The position numbers were made by a program, and so were the translations under genes. Of a stretch of DNA of 45,431 nt, positions 25,854 to 32,877 are shown one piece after another. The stretch is taken from positions 1 through 45,431 of the forward strand of contig JAGADO010000076.1 of the NCBI GenBank assembly GCA_017613535.1, given 5' to 3'. The notes beneath the pieces were generated by a model that was not told where the DNA came from, did not search any database, and saw only the letters and a program-made list of their open reading frames with translations. How positions within the stretch are numbered: the stretch's first letter is position 1; every line of letters starts with the position of its first letter. The DNA is from Clostridia bacterium. GTDB lineage: Bacteria > Bacillota > Clostridia > UBA1212 > UBA1255.

Positions 25854-26558
25854 ATGATAGGTATTATAGGGGCAATGAGCACGGAGGTCGACGGGCTCAG
25901 GGCAATGCTTTCCGACAGAAAAGACAGGAAAATCTGCGGCATTAAATTCAGCAGGGGCAAGCTTTCCGGCGCTGACGTGGTTATCGCGCAGAGCGGTGTC
26001 GGAAAGGTCATGGCGTCAATGTGCGCCGCGGCGATGTGCTTCCGTTTTCGCCCTTCCCTGCTTATCAATACAGGTGTCGCGGGTGCCGTCGATCCGACGC
26101 TCAGGATCGGTGATATCGTCGTTTCCGAGGGCGCGGCGCAGCACGATTTTGATACTTCCGCTATCGACGGGACTCCGAAGGGCTGGAACCAGGCGCTCGG
26201 GACGGTCGTCGTGAAGGCAGACGAGGCCGCGGCGTCGGTTCTTATTAAAACCGCTTTGAAAGAAGGACTTTCGGCAAAGCCGGGCATCGTTGTGAGCGGC
26301 GATCAGTTTATTTCGGACAACGAAAAAAAAGCGGAGCTCGCCGATGTTTTCGGGGCGTCCGTCTGTGAGATGGAAGGAGCGGCGATCGCTGCCGTTGCCG
26401 CGTTTAACCGCGTTCCTTTCGTTATTTTAAGGGCCGTTTCCGACGGGGCAGATGCGGATGCGCTGATGGACTTTCCGGCTTTCTGCGAACTTGCCGCCGG
26501 TAATTCGATCAAAGTGCTTTCTTCCGCCGTTCCGGAGCTTTCAGAGCATTACAAGTGA
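25854..26558 (+). CDS. mtnN: 5'-methylthioadenosine/S-adenosylhomocysteine nucleosidase
   Basis: Removes adenine from S-adenosylhomocysteine and methylthioadenosine, producing the S-ribosylhomocysteine used by LuxS. The 234-residue protein has IGIIGAMSTEVDGL, the phosphorylase-fold SGVGKVMA, NTGVAGAVDP, SGDQFISD, CEMEGAAIA with the substrate-binding MEG, and RAVSDGAD with the catalytic aspartate. Start ATG 25854 is preceded by CGGGAG, which overlaps the end of the upstream gene; an in-frame extension to 25686 runs through the LuxS coding sequence and is rejected. A gap of only four bases to tadA-luxS implies one transcript. Confidence 0.95.
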   Translation: MIGIIGAMSTEVDGLRAMLSDRKDRKICGIKFSRGKLSGADVVIAQSGVGKVMASMCAAAMCFRFRPSLLINTGVAGAVDPTLRIGDIVVSEGAAQHDFDTSAIDGTPKGWNQALGTVVVKADEAAASVLIKTALKEGLSAKPGIVVSGDQFISDNEKKAELADVFGASVCEMEGAAIAAVAAFNRVPFVILRAVSDGADADALMDFPAFCELAAGNSIKVLSSAVPELSEHYK

Positions 26559-26590
26559 TCGGATGGAGTATTTTACAGTATTCCGCCGAT
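26558..26590. terminator. Possible bidirectional terminator between convergent genes
   Basis: ATCGG and GGA at 26558-26566 pair with TCC and CCGAT at 26581-26590 around an A+T-rich loop, with small internal mismatches. The hairpin fits between the stop codons of the nucleosidase and DUF1846 genes. There is no T-run, so confidence is low. Confidence 0.3.
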
Positions 26591-28075
26591 TTACAGCAGT
26601 ATATCGTTTTCGGGGAACACGGGTTCGCACGTAAGGTTTATGCCAAGTTTCCTGATCGTTCCTTCGTCTCCGCTTCTCAAAAGCTGGCTCGAGTGCATAT
26701 CGCATCCTTTTAACTGCTTTAGGTACTGTACAGCCTGTCTTGCGTACGGATTCATCACGGCACTTATCGAGAGTGCCGTAAGGACGTCGTCGAGTTTCAG
26801 GACAGGGCTGGCCGAACCAAGAATGTTATGCTTAAGGTCAAGTATCGGTTCAAGCGTTTCAGGTGTTATCAGCATTATCTCGTCGGAAATACCTGCGAGC
26901 GACTTGATCGCGTTCAGCACGCAGCTTGACGTTGCGCTCGTGAGCTGTGTCTTGCGGCCCGTTATGATGCGTCCGTCTTCGAGTTCTATCGCGCAGGCGG
27001 GATGACCCGAATCTCTCGATTTTTCCATTGCCGCGCCTATTACGCGCCTGTCAGACGAACTGAGCCCGAGCTGCTGCATTATCATGACGATCTTATCGAG
27101 CGGTCCCGGCTTCTCGCGGCCGAGCTTGACCTGGCACGCCGTCTTGTAATAGCGGCGGATGATCTCCTGGCATGAAGCTTCGCGGCATACTTTATCGTCC
27201 GTTATGCAGTACCCGGCCATATTCACGCCCATATCCGTGGGAGAACGGTAGAAATTAGGGTCGCCGGTGATCATCGTCAGTATGTTTTTGAGTACAGGGA
27301 ATGCCTCTATGTCGCGGTTATAGTTTACGGTCGAAATTCCGTACGCTTCAAGATGGAACGGATCGATCATATTAACGTCCATCAGATCGGCAGTCGCTGC
27401 CTCGTACGCGAGGTTTACAGGATGTTTGAGAGGAAGGTTCCAGATCGGGAATGTTTCGAATTTTGCGTATCCTGCGACTCTTCCCCGCTTATATTCATGG
27501 TACAGCTGGGAAAGGCACGTGGCAAGTTTTCCGCTTCCCGGGCCGGGAGCAGTTACGACAACGAGCGGTCTGGATGTTTCGACGAATTCGTTTTTACCGT
27601 ATCCTTCGTCGCTGACGATCGCGCTGACGTTCGCGGGGTATCCGGAGATGCGGTAATGCAGGTAGTGGCGCATGCCGATATGGTCGAGGCGTTTTATGAA
27701 TCCTTCGGCGGCCTGCTGTCCCATATACTGGGTGATCACGACGGCGCTGACAAGTATGCCCATCTCGCTTATAAGTTCTATCAGTCTGAGCACTTCGAGG
27801 TCGTACGTGATGCCTATGTCAGCTCGCATTTTGGTTTTTTCTATATCGGCCGCATTTACGCAGATAACGACTTCAGCCTGATCTTTCAGCTTCTGCAGAA
27901 GCTTTATCTTTCCGTTTACGTCGAATCCCGGGAGCACTCTGGCTGCGTGAAGATCGTCGAATATTTTTCCGCCGAATTCAAGATACAGCTTGTTGTTGAA
28001 TTTGGAGATACGCTCCAGAATGTGACTGGTCTGCTTCTCCATGTAAAGCTCGCTGTCAAAACCGATCTTACCCAT
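26591..28075 (-). CDS. DUF1846 (UPF0371) family protein
   Basis: A 494-residue cytoplasmic protein of the UPF0371/DUF1846 family, which is common in Firmicutes and lacks an established function. Family-like stretches are IGFDSELYMEKQTSHILERI at the start, LYLEFGGKIFDDLHAARVLPGF, VVTAPGPGSGKLATCLSQLY (a P-loop-like GPGSGK) and FPIWNLPLKHPVNLAYEAATADL. ATG 28075 has AAAGGTG upstream and starts the conserved domain, so it is preferred to the start 14 codons earlier. It has its own promoter and is isolated from the MTAN gene by convergence. Confidence 0.9.
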   Translation of the reverse strand: MGKIGFDSELYMEKQTSHILERISKFNNKLYLEFGGKIFDDLHAARVLPGFDVNGKIKLLQKLKDQAEVVICVNAADIEKTKMRADIGITYDLEVLRLIELISEMGILVSAVVITQYMGQQAAEGFIKRLDHIGMRHYLHYRISGYPANVSAIVSDEGYGKNEFVETSRPLVVVTAPGPGSGKLATCLSQLYHEYKRGRVAGYAKFETFPIWNLPLKHPVNLAYEAATADLMDVNMIDPFHLEAYGISTVNYNRDIEAFPVLKNILTMITGDPNFYRSPTDMGVNMAGYCITDDKVCREASCQEIIRRYYKTACQVKLGREKPGPLDKIVMIMQQLGLSSSDRRVIGAAMEKSRDSGHPACAIELEDGRIITGRKTQLTSATSSCVLNAIKSLAGISDEIMLITPETLEPILDLKHNILGSASPVLKLDDVLTALSISAVMNPYARQAVQYLKQLKGCDMHSSQLLRSGDEGTIRKLGINLTCEPVFPENDILL

Positions 28076-28123
28076 AAGAACACCTTTCTGCGGCACATTC
28101 CGCATTCGATCATTCAACTTTGT

Positions 28124-28152
28124 ATTTTACACAAAAGCGGGCGGCAATTCAA
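28124..28152 (-). promoter_or_regulatory. Promoter of the DUF1846 gene
   Basis: On the minus strand, TTGAAT (28152-28147), a 17-bp spacer and TAAAAT (28129-28124), about 50 bases before the start codon. Confidence 0.6.
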
Positions 28153-28185
28153 TAGGTCAGCGCTCATTTTATTGACAAAAATAGA

Positions 28186-28214
28186 GCAAAAAAGCACCTC
28201 CGGACAAGTGCTTT
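28186..28214 (-). terminator. Intrinsic terminator (second of two) after the lipoprotein gene
   Basis: On the minus strand, AAAGCAC (28214-28208) pairs with GTGCTTT (28197-28191), and the T-run continues to TTTTTTGC. This is the better of two tandem terminators and insulates the DUF1846 promoter. Confidence 0.7.
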
Positions 28215-28223
28215 CACAACGTC

Positions 28224-28258
28224 AAAGGGAGGCGTCCCTTCGCGGTCCGCCTCCCTTT
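28224..28258 (-). terminator. G+C-rich hairpin terminator (first of two) after the lipoprotein gene
   Basis: AAAGGGAGGCG (28224-28234) and CGCCTCCCTTT (28248-28258) form a perfect 11-bp stem 37 bases after the lipoprotein stop codon. The A and T flanks of the stem would allow function in either direction. Confidence 0.75.
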
Positions 28259-28294
28259 CGGCTTGTTTAGGTTTTCAGCGTGATCCGGTTAAAA

Positions 28295-29512
28295 TCACTT
28301 GATGAAGTATTCGTGGACCCCGAGGTCAACGCAGTTCCAGCTGGAGCCGGGTGCATTGGACTGGTTCGTGTATCCGCCGCCGCCAAGGACTGCGAACATA
28401 CCGAAGTAAAGTTTCTCGGCGCCAAGTTCGAACTGATCAGCTTTCTCAACGTCTGTTACTTTGAACAGATCTGCGGGCAGTTTAACTTCGAACACGTACG
28501 TACCGTCATTGTTAACGATCTTATTCTCAATGAGAGAAGTGATGTCAACGCCGCCCGGATTGGGATCGTCCTTAAGAGCGGTCTTGTGGTTGTGCTGGAG
28601 TACGGTAAGAGTATCGCCGACCTTGAATGTGATGAACAGGCCCGGAGTAGCGTCGATGCGTGCGCCGGGGTTGAAGTTGAGCTGAGGCATATCGCCGGCA
28701 GCGCAGCCGATGACTTCGCATCCTACATACAGAGCGCCGTCCCTGATGTCAAGGTAATAGTTGATAACTCTGTCGCCCATATCGGTACCGGTCCAGGTCT
28801 GAGCGTTTGCTTTGCTGAGGGTGTACTGAGCGCTGTACTCGCCTGCGCCGATGACGCCGTCAAGTGCATGATCTGCAGCGGCGGGTCCGTCATAGAAGAG
28901 TGCGAACGGGTTAGCTTCGGGGTTCATGTAGTACAGACCGCTCTCTACCTCTGCGACAACTTTGAGTTCATGCTGTGCGCCGGTAAGGTTTGCCACGGGA
29001 ACGTTTACGCAGAAGCGGACTGCATATTCGCCTCCTGCGCCTTTAACTGCGGCTTCGGTGTTCTCAAAGAAGTTTCCGAAAACGACCGGTCCGTCGTCGA
29101 TCTGGTAACCGATCTTAAGGATCTCTTCCTCAAGGAATCCTGCCCAGCCTCTCATGCTGACTTCATTAATAGATCCGTCAGTTCCGTCGATCGTATCTTC
29201 GATCTCAAGTCTGTACGCGGTAACAGTACCGTCGCAGAGGATCTTTCCGTTACTCTTTATAGTATCGAAGGAGTAGCTCTTGGTCTCGGCTTCGTCATAA
29301 TCCATGATCGCGATAGCGTACGGATCTTTGAACGGCTCGGGAGTAGGCTCGGGAGTAGGTGTAGGTGCGTCGGTAACAACAGGTGCGTCAGTCGCAGGAA
29401 CCGCTGTCGGATCCGCGGGTGCATCGGTAGGATTATCAACAGGAGCAGTTGTAGGCTTGGTATCGTCTGCCGGTTTGGTGCAGCCTGCAAAAAGTGCGGC
29501 AGCCATAAGCAC
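28295..29512 (-). CDS. Lipoprotein with CBM9/DOMON-like domain; signal peptide interrupted by a stop codon
   Basis: A 405-codon open stretch encodes the lipobox LFAGC, a Pro/Thr-rich linker (TKPTTAPVDNPTDAPADP) and a globular region. Its last 200 residues (DGVIGAGEYSAQYTL, then INYYLDIRDGALYVGCEV) resemble CBM9/DOMON-type carbohydrate- or ligand-binding sandwiches. The frame continues upstream to GTG 29542, a natural start with GGGAGG 9 bases before it, but a TAA at 29521-29519 falls inside the signal peptide. Starting at GTG 29512 leaves only ten residues before the lipobox cysteine, with no basic n-region, so export would probably fail. Promoter and terminators look intact. Possibilities are a recent nonsense mutation, a sequence error or readthrough. 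Function is inferred only broadly. Confidence 0.7.
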   Translation of the reverse strand: MLMAAALFAGCTKPADDTKPTTAPVDNPTDAPADPTAVPATDAPVVTDAPTPTPEPTPEPFKDPYAIAIMDYDEAETKSYSFDTIKSNGKILCDGTVTAYRLEIEDTIDGTDGSINEVSMRGWAGFLEEEILKIGYQIDDGPVVFGNFFENTEAAVKGAGGEYAVRFCVNVPVANLTGAQHELKVVAEVESGLYYMNPEANPFALFYDGPAAADHALDGVIGAGEYSAQYTLSKANAQTWTGTDMGDRVINYYLDIRDGALYVGCEVIGCAAGDMPQLNFNPGARIDATPGLFITFKVGDTLTVLQHNHKTALKDDPNPGGVDITSLIENKIVNNDGTYVFEVKLPADLFKVTDVEKADQFELGAEKLYFGMFAVLGGGGYTNQSNAPGSSWNCVDLGVHEYFIK

Positions 29513-29542
29513 TACAAGTTAAACAGTAAGTATTTTTTTCAC
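29513..29542 (-). pseudogene. Severed 5' end of the lipoprotein gene (GTG start to in-frame TAA)
   Basis: Reading on the minus strand gives GTG AAA AAA ATA CTT ACT GTT TAA CTT GTA, that is MKKILTV, stop, LV, which then continues as LMAAALFAGC. Replacing the stop with one leucine codon (TTA) restores a textbook lipoprotein signal peptide. The ribosome-binding site GGGAGG lies 9 bases before the GTG. Confidence 0.85.
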
Positions 29543-29577
29543 AAGAATTTACCTCCCAATCTTGTAATATCAGCAGA

Positions 29578-29606
29578 ATTATACCATCTGCGCCATCTGC
29601 GCGCAA
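29578..29606 (-). promoter_or_regulatory. Promoter of the interrupted lipoprotein gene
   Basis: On the minus strand, TTGCGC (29606-29601), a 17-bp spacer consisting of the direct repeat GCAGATGGC GCAGATGG, and a consensus TATAAT (29583-29578). It appears intact, which suggests the downstream stop codon is recent or not inactivating. Confidence 0.65.
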
Positions 29607-29619
29607 CTATTTTTTCGCC

Positions 29620-30125
29620 GGGCTCTTTTCCTTATTCCGTGAACAATCGATTTGTTAATACCTGCTTTGCCGCTCATTTCCGTATTCAGGCGCTGTCTCT
29701 TCGCTTTCGGCAGCGCTGAAATCTATCATCCGTTATAGCAAATGCCCGGAAATCGCTGGTTTGCTATGACGGAAGCAGCGCCCTCCATAAAAAATGACCG
29801 AGTCTGGACTAGAGACGGCGCCTTCTGCTGTATCCCTTTTTCCTCATATCGCTGATTTGAGATACAGCAGGCACAAAAATCGCTCATTTTTGCTTTTGAG
29901 AAGTGCACCTCTTCCGACTTTACGGATGAAAAGGCGGAAACGGCTTTTTAAGCCGTAAAGTGTTACGTGCATTTTGAGGCAAACTGCCGCTTCTTGCCGC
30001 AATTCAATCGGTTAGCGATTGCTAATCAACCACGCTAAAGGCCAAATTACGGCAAAAACTGCCCGGGCTTCCGAAGCTAAAAATGAGCGACAAAGCGGAG
30101 TGAACGAATCACTTGTTCACGGAAA
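29620..30125. other. Structured non-coding region with multiple inverted repeats
   Basis: About 500 bases lie between two divergent promoters, with no convincing gene. Inverted pairs include GCGCTG/CAGCGC (29690-29716), CCGTTATAGCAAA/TTTGCTATGACGG (29730-29772, one G-U), CTGCTGTATC/GATACAGCAG (29825-29870), ACTTTACGG/CCGTAAAGT (29917-29961), GGTTAGC with GCTAATCAACC (30010-30031) and GTGAAC/GTTCAC near 30100-30120. A long-range pair joins TCGCTCATTTTT (29880-29891) to AAAAATGAGCGA (30079-30090). Several loops share the word ATCGCT. It could be a large folded RNA, a cluster of small palindromic mobile repeats, or a decayed element. No internal consensus promoter was seen. Confidence 0.6.
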
Positions 30126-30157
30126 CAGGAAAAGAGCTTTCGCTGTCACACGCCTTC

Positions 30158-30187
30158 TTGACCTCGGAGCGGCGCGCGGTATATAAT
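30158..30187 (+). promoter_or_regulatory. Promoter of the terB-like/maf/M32 operon
   Basis: TTGACC (30158-30163), an 18-bp spacer and a consensus TATAAT (30182-30187), about 60 bases before the TerB-like start codon. Confidence 0.7.
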
Positions 30188-30256
30188 TCTGTCACTACAG
30201 GCGGAACAGATGCGAAACGGATGCGTTCCGCTAAAAAACGACAGGAGCGGATAAAA

Positions 30257-30712
30257 ATGAAAGAATTCAACAAACTGTGCAAGGAATTTGAGGAAATGGA
30301 CGCCGAAAGGTATAACGAGATACTGGACGAATTGTCCTCGCGCATCATACCGGCACTTCAGTTCATTACCGACGACGGCATAAGGGGCGAAATGATATTC
30401 GCACGCTTCCTGATGGGCGCGATCGTATCCGACGGAAAATTGTCCGAAGACGAGTACCTGTTCATGGAGCCGATGCTTAAGCGCTTCTTCGGCGGCAGCG
30501 TTGATTTCGATTACTGCAAAACGCTCATCAAAGAAAACAAGACTATGGGAAAAGACCTCAAAAACGAGGTCGACTATATGGTCGACACGCTCGGACTTCT
30601 GTCGGACGACCTCAAGAACGACATCATCACAGTATGCCTGATGGTCTGCGCCGTTGACGGAAAAGTCTCAGCGAAAGAAAAGCGCTGGATCAAACAGCTG
30701 ATCAGAGAGTAA
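30257..30712 (+). CDS. TerB-like helical protein
   Basis: A 151-residue acidic, all-helical cytoplasmic protein. It has two similar stretches, FLMGAIVSDGKLSEDEYLFM and CLMVCAVDGKVSAKEKRWIK, matching the paired D-G-x-(I/V/L)-(S/A)-x-x-E motifs of TerB/DjlA-type domains, which may bind metal. Tellurite-resistance annotation is by family name only; the actual role is unknown. ATG 30257 with AGGAG nine bases upstream was chosen. An in-frame extension to 30113 would run through the promoter. It is first in a probable operon with maf (gap of 9 bases), the M32 peptidase and the unassigned TIM-barrel gene. Confidence 0.8.
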   Translation: MKEFNKLCKEFEEMDAERYNEILDELSSRIIPALQFITDDGIRGEMIFARFLMGAIVSDGKLSEDEYLFMEPMLKRFFGGSVDFDYCKTLIKENKTMGKDLKNEVDYMVDTLGLLSDDLKNDIITVCLMVCAVDGKVSAKEKRWIKQLIRE

Positions 30713-30721
30713 AACCGTAAA

Positions 30722-31357
30722 ATGAGTTTTAAGAATATACAGAAACTGATCCTTGCCTCCGGTTCGCCCAGGAGGCAGGAACTTATTGCGCACGCCGGGA
30801 TCCCGTTCGGGACGATAAAGATAGATGCAAAAGAGCATACCTCCCGCACCGACCAGGAGAAAGCCGCAAGAGCGCTCGCGTTATCCAAAATGCGCGCCGC
30901 CCTGAAAACATATTTGCCCGGGCCGGGAGAAGTCATTGTCACCGCAGACACTTCGGTATGGGTCGACCGCACGGTATTCGGAAAGCCGCGCGATATTGAC
31001 GAGGCCAGATCGATGCTCAGGACGATCTCCGGACGGTCGCACCAGGTCGTTACGGGCGTGTCGCTATGCTGTTTGTTAGATGAAAACGGCGGAGATAAAC
31101 CAAACCTTAAGACCGTGACGTTTGACGAAGTGACCGACGTGCACGTCGCCGAACTCAGCGAAGACGAAATAGAAGAGTACGTGCTGAGCGGAGATCCGAT
31201 GGATAAGGCAGGTGCGTACGGCATCCAGGGCGATTTTTCGGTACATATCAGCAGGCTCGAAGGAGACTATTTCAACGTGGTAGGTCTCCCCGTTGCCGCG
31301 CTTTACAGAGAACTTAAAAAACTTGACGCTATTTTGGAAAAGGAGAGATCCGTATGA
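30722..31357 (+). CDS. maf: Maf-family nucleoside triphosphate pyrophosphatase
   Basis: A 211-residue cytoplasmic enzyme that hydrolyses nucleotides such as dTTP, UTP or modified forms. Signatures are LILASGSPRRQELIAHAGIPF at the start, ADTSVWVDRTVFGKP, ISGRSHQVVTGVSL and SGDPMDKAGAYGIQG, which contain the residues that bind metal and base. Maf proteins arrest septum formation when overproduced in Bacillus, so a link to division is plausible. The stop overlaps the M32 peptidase start by four bases (ATGA). Which base it prefers cannot be read with confidence. Confidence 0.95.
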   Translation: MSFKNIQKLILASGSPRRQELIAHAGIPFGTIKIDAKEHTSRTDQEKAARALALSKMRAALKTYLPGPGEVIVTADTSVWVDRTVFGKPRDIDEARSMLRTISGRSHQVVTGVSLCCLLDENGGDKPNLKTVTFDEVTDVHVAELSEDEIEEYVLSGDPMDKAGAYGIQGDFSVHISRLEGDYFNVVGLPVAALYRELKKLDAILEKERSV

Positions 31358-32856
31358 CAGTTAAGGAAGCACTTGAAAAACTCAGATCGTTTGAAGATAC
31401 ATCTTTCGCGCTCGGACACGCAGGAGGGATACTGAACTACGACGGTTCAACGATCGCACCGAAGCAGTCCGCTAAAGTTCGCGCACTTACGCAGGGAGAA
31501 CTGTCGAGGATCTCGTACGAATTGACCACCGCACCCGAAACGGTCGAGATGATCGAAACGCTTAAAACAAACGAAAACGAACTCGATTTTGTCACGGCAC
31601 GTAAAGCCAGCGAGCTTTACAGAGACCTTGACCATATGCGCCGCATACCGAAAGACCTGTTCGTGGAATACCAGAAGCTCTGCGTCGAATCCGACGCCGT
31701 ATGGCACGAGGCGAAGGCGAACAATGATTACGCTTCGTTCAAGCCGTATCTGCAGAAGATGTTCGATATGTCCAGACAGATTGCTCTGTGCATCGAACCG
31801 GACAAGGACCCGTACGATACGCAGCTTAACGAGTTCGAACGCGGCCTCACGGCGGAAACGTGCGAAAAATTCTTTGCTACGCTCAAAGCGGGGATCGTGC
31901 CGCTGCTTCAGAAAGTCATAGCGTCGCCAAATCAGGTTCGCGAGCCGCTCCTTGAGGGTAATTTCCCGGTGACCGTGCAGCGCGAGTTTTCTGATTACAT
32001 TATGCGCGTCATGGGCCTCGACCCTGAGCGCTCTATCATAGGCGAAACGGAACATCCTTTCACGACCGATTTTTCAAAATATGACGTCCGCATCACTACA
32101 CATTACCACGAAGACGCTGTGCTGTCGTCAATGTATTCCGTTATCCACGAAGGCGGCCACGCGCTTTACGAGCTCAACATCGGTGACGATATAACGACGT
32201 CCTGCCTCGGCGGGGGCGTGTCGATGGCAATGCACGAATCACAGTCGCGCTTCTACGAGAACATAATAGGGCGCAGCCGTGAATTCTGCGGCGTGATCCT
32301 GCCCTGGCTCACCGAACACTTCCCCGCTCAGCTTTCGGGCCTTACGCAGGACAGGCTCTACAGGGCGGTCAACGCATCTGCTCCTTCCCTCATCCGCACC
32401 GAAGCGGACGAACTCACTTATTGCCTCCATATTATGGTGCGCTTCGAGCTTGAGCGCATGATGTACGCCGGAACGATCACCGCGGACGACCTGCCGCACG
32501 AATGGAACAGACTGTACAAAGAATATCTGGGCATTGACGTACCTGACGATAAGCGCGGCGTACTGCAGGATTCGCACTGGTCGTTCGGAGCAATAGGTTA
32601 TTTCCCGTCTTACGCGATCGGTTCCGCGTACGGAGCACAATACCTTGAAGAGATGAACAAGAGCTTCGACGTTTTCGCTGCCGTCGCTGCCGGCGACTTC
32701 TCCCCTATTTCCGACTGGTTCCGCGAGCGCATCTGGAAATACGGAAAGCTCTACGATCCGTCCGACCTGTTTAAGAAGGTCTGCGGCGAATTCCGCCCCG
32801 AAGTTTACGTAAAATATCTCGAGGACAAATTCAGCGGGATATACGGTCTCACCTGA
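31354..32856 (+). CDS. M32-family (Taq-type) metallocarboxypeptidase
   Basis: A 500-residue cytoplasmic zinc carboxypeptidase that removes C-terminal amino acids of broad type. It has the active-site HEGGHALYE (His265, Glu266, His269) with the third ligand in a downstream MHESQSRFYEN, and the family motif EHPFTTDFSKYDVRITT. The length matches the usual 490-510. The N-terminal FALGHAGGILNYD resembles the conserved M32 start. It is translationally coupled to maf. No signal peptide is present. Confidence 0.95.
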   Translation: MTVKEALEKLRSFEDTSFALGHAGGILNYDGSTIAPKQSAKVRALTQGELSRISYELTTAPETVEMIETLKTNENELDFVTARKASELYRDLDHMRRIPKDLFVEYQKLCVESDAVWHEAKANNDYASFKPYLQKMFDMSRQIALCIEPDKDPYDTQLNEFERGLTAETCEKFFATLKAGIVPLLQKVIASPNQVREPLLEGNFPVTVQREFSDYIMRVMGLDPERSIIGETEHPFTTDFSKYDVRITTHYHEDAVLSSMYSVIHEGGHALYELNIGDDITTSCLGGGVSMAMHESQSRFYENIIGRSREFCGVILPWLTEHFPAQLSGLTQDRLYRAVNASAPSLIRTEADELTYCLHIMVRFELERMMYAGTITADDLPHEWNRLYKEYLGIDVPDDKRGVLQDSHWSFGAIGYFPSYAIGSAYGAQYLEEMNKSFDVFAAVAAGDFSPISDWFRERIWKYGKLYDPSDLFKKVCGEFRPEVYVKYLEDKFSGIYGLT

Positions 32857-32877
32857 CGATCCGGCTGCGTAAAATTT

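Noticed and set aside
24848-26287. 479-codon open frame on the minus strand
   Set aside because: It is antisense to tadA-luxS and mtnN, which have complete catalytic motifs. No ribosome-binding site or family resemblance was seen.
28280-29719. 479-codon open frame on the plus strand
   Set aside because: It lies opposite the lipoprotein gene and its translation is Arg/Cys/Gly-rich where the opposite strand encodes the Pro/Thr linker. The minus-strand frame has lipobox, linker, promoter and terminators.
29726-29908. 60-codon open frame on the minus strand in the structured region
   Set aside because: It spans several hairpins, lacks a clear ribosome-binding site and has no recognised domain. 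It would be worth revisiting only if homologues with conserved codons are found.
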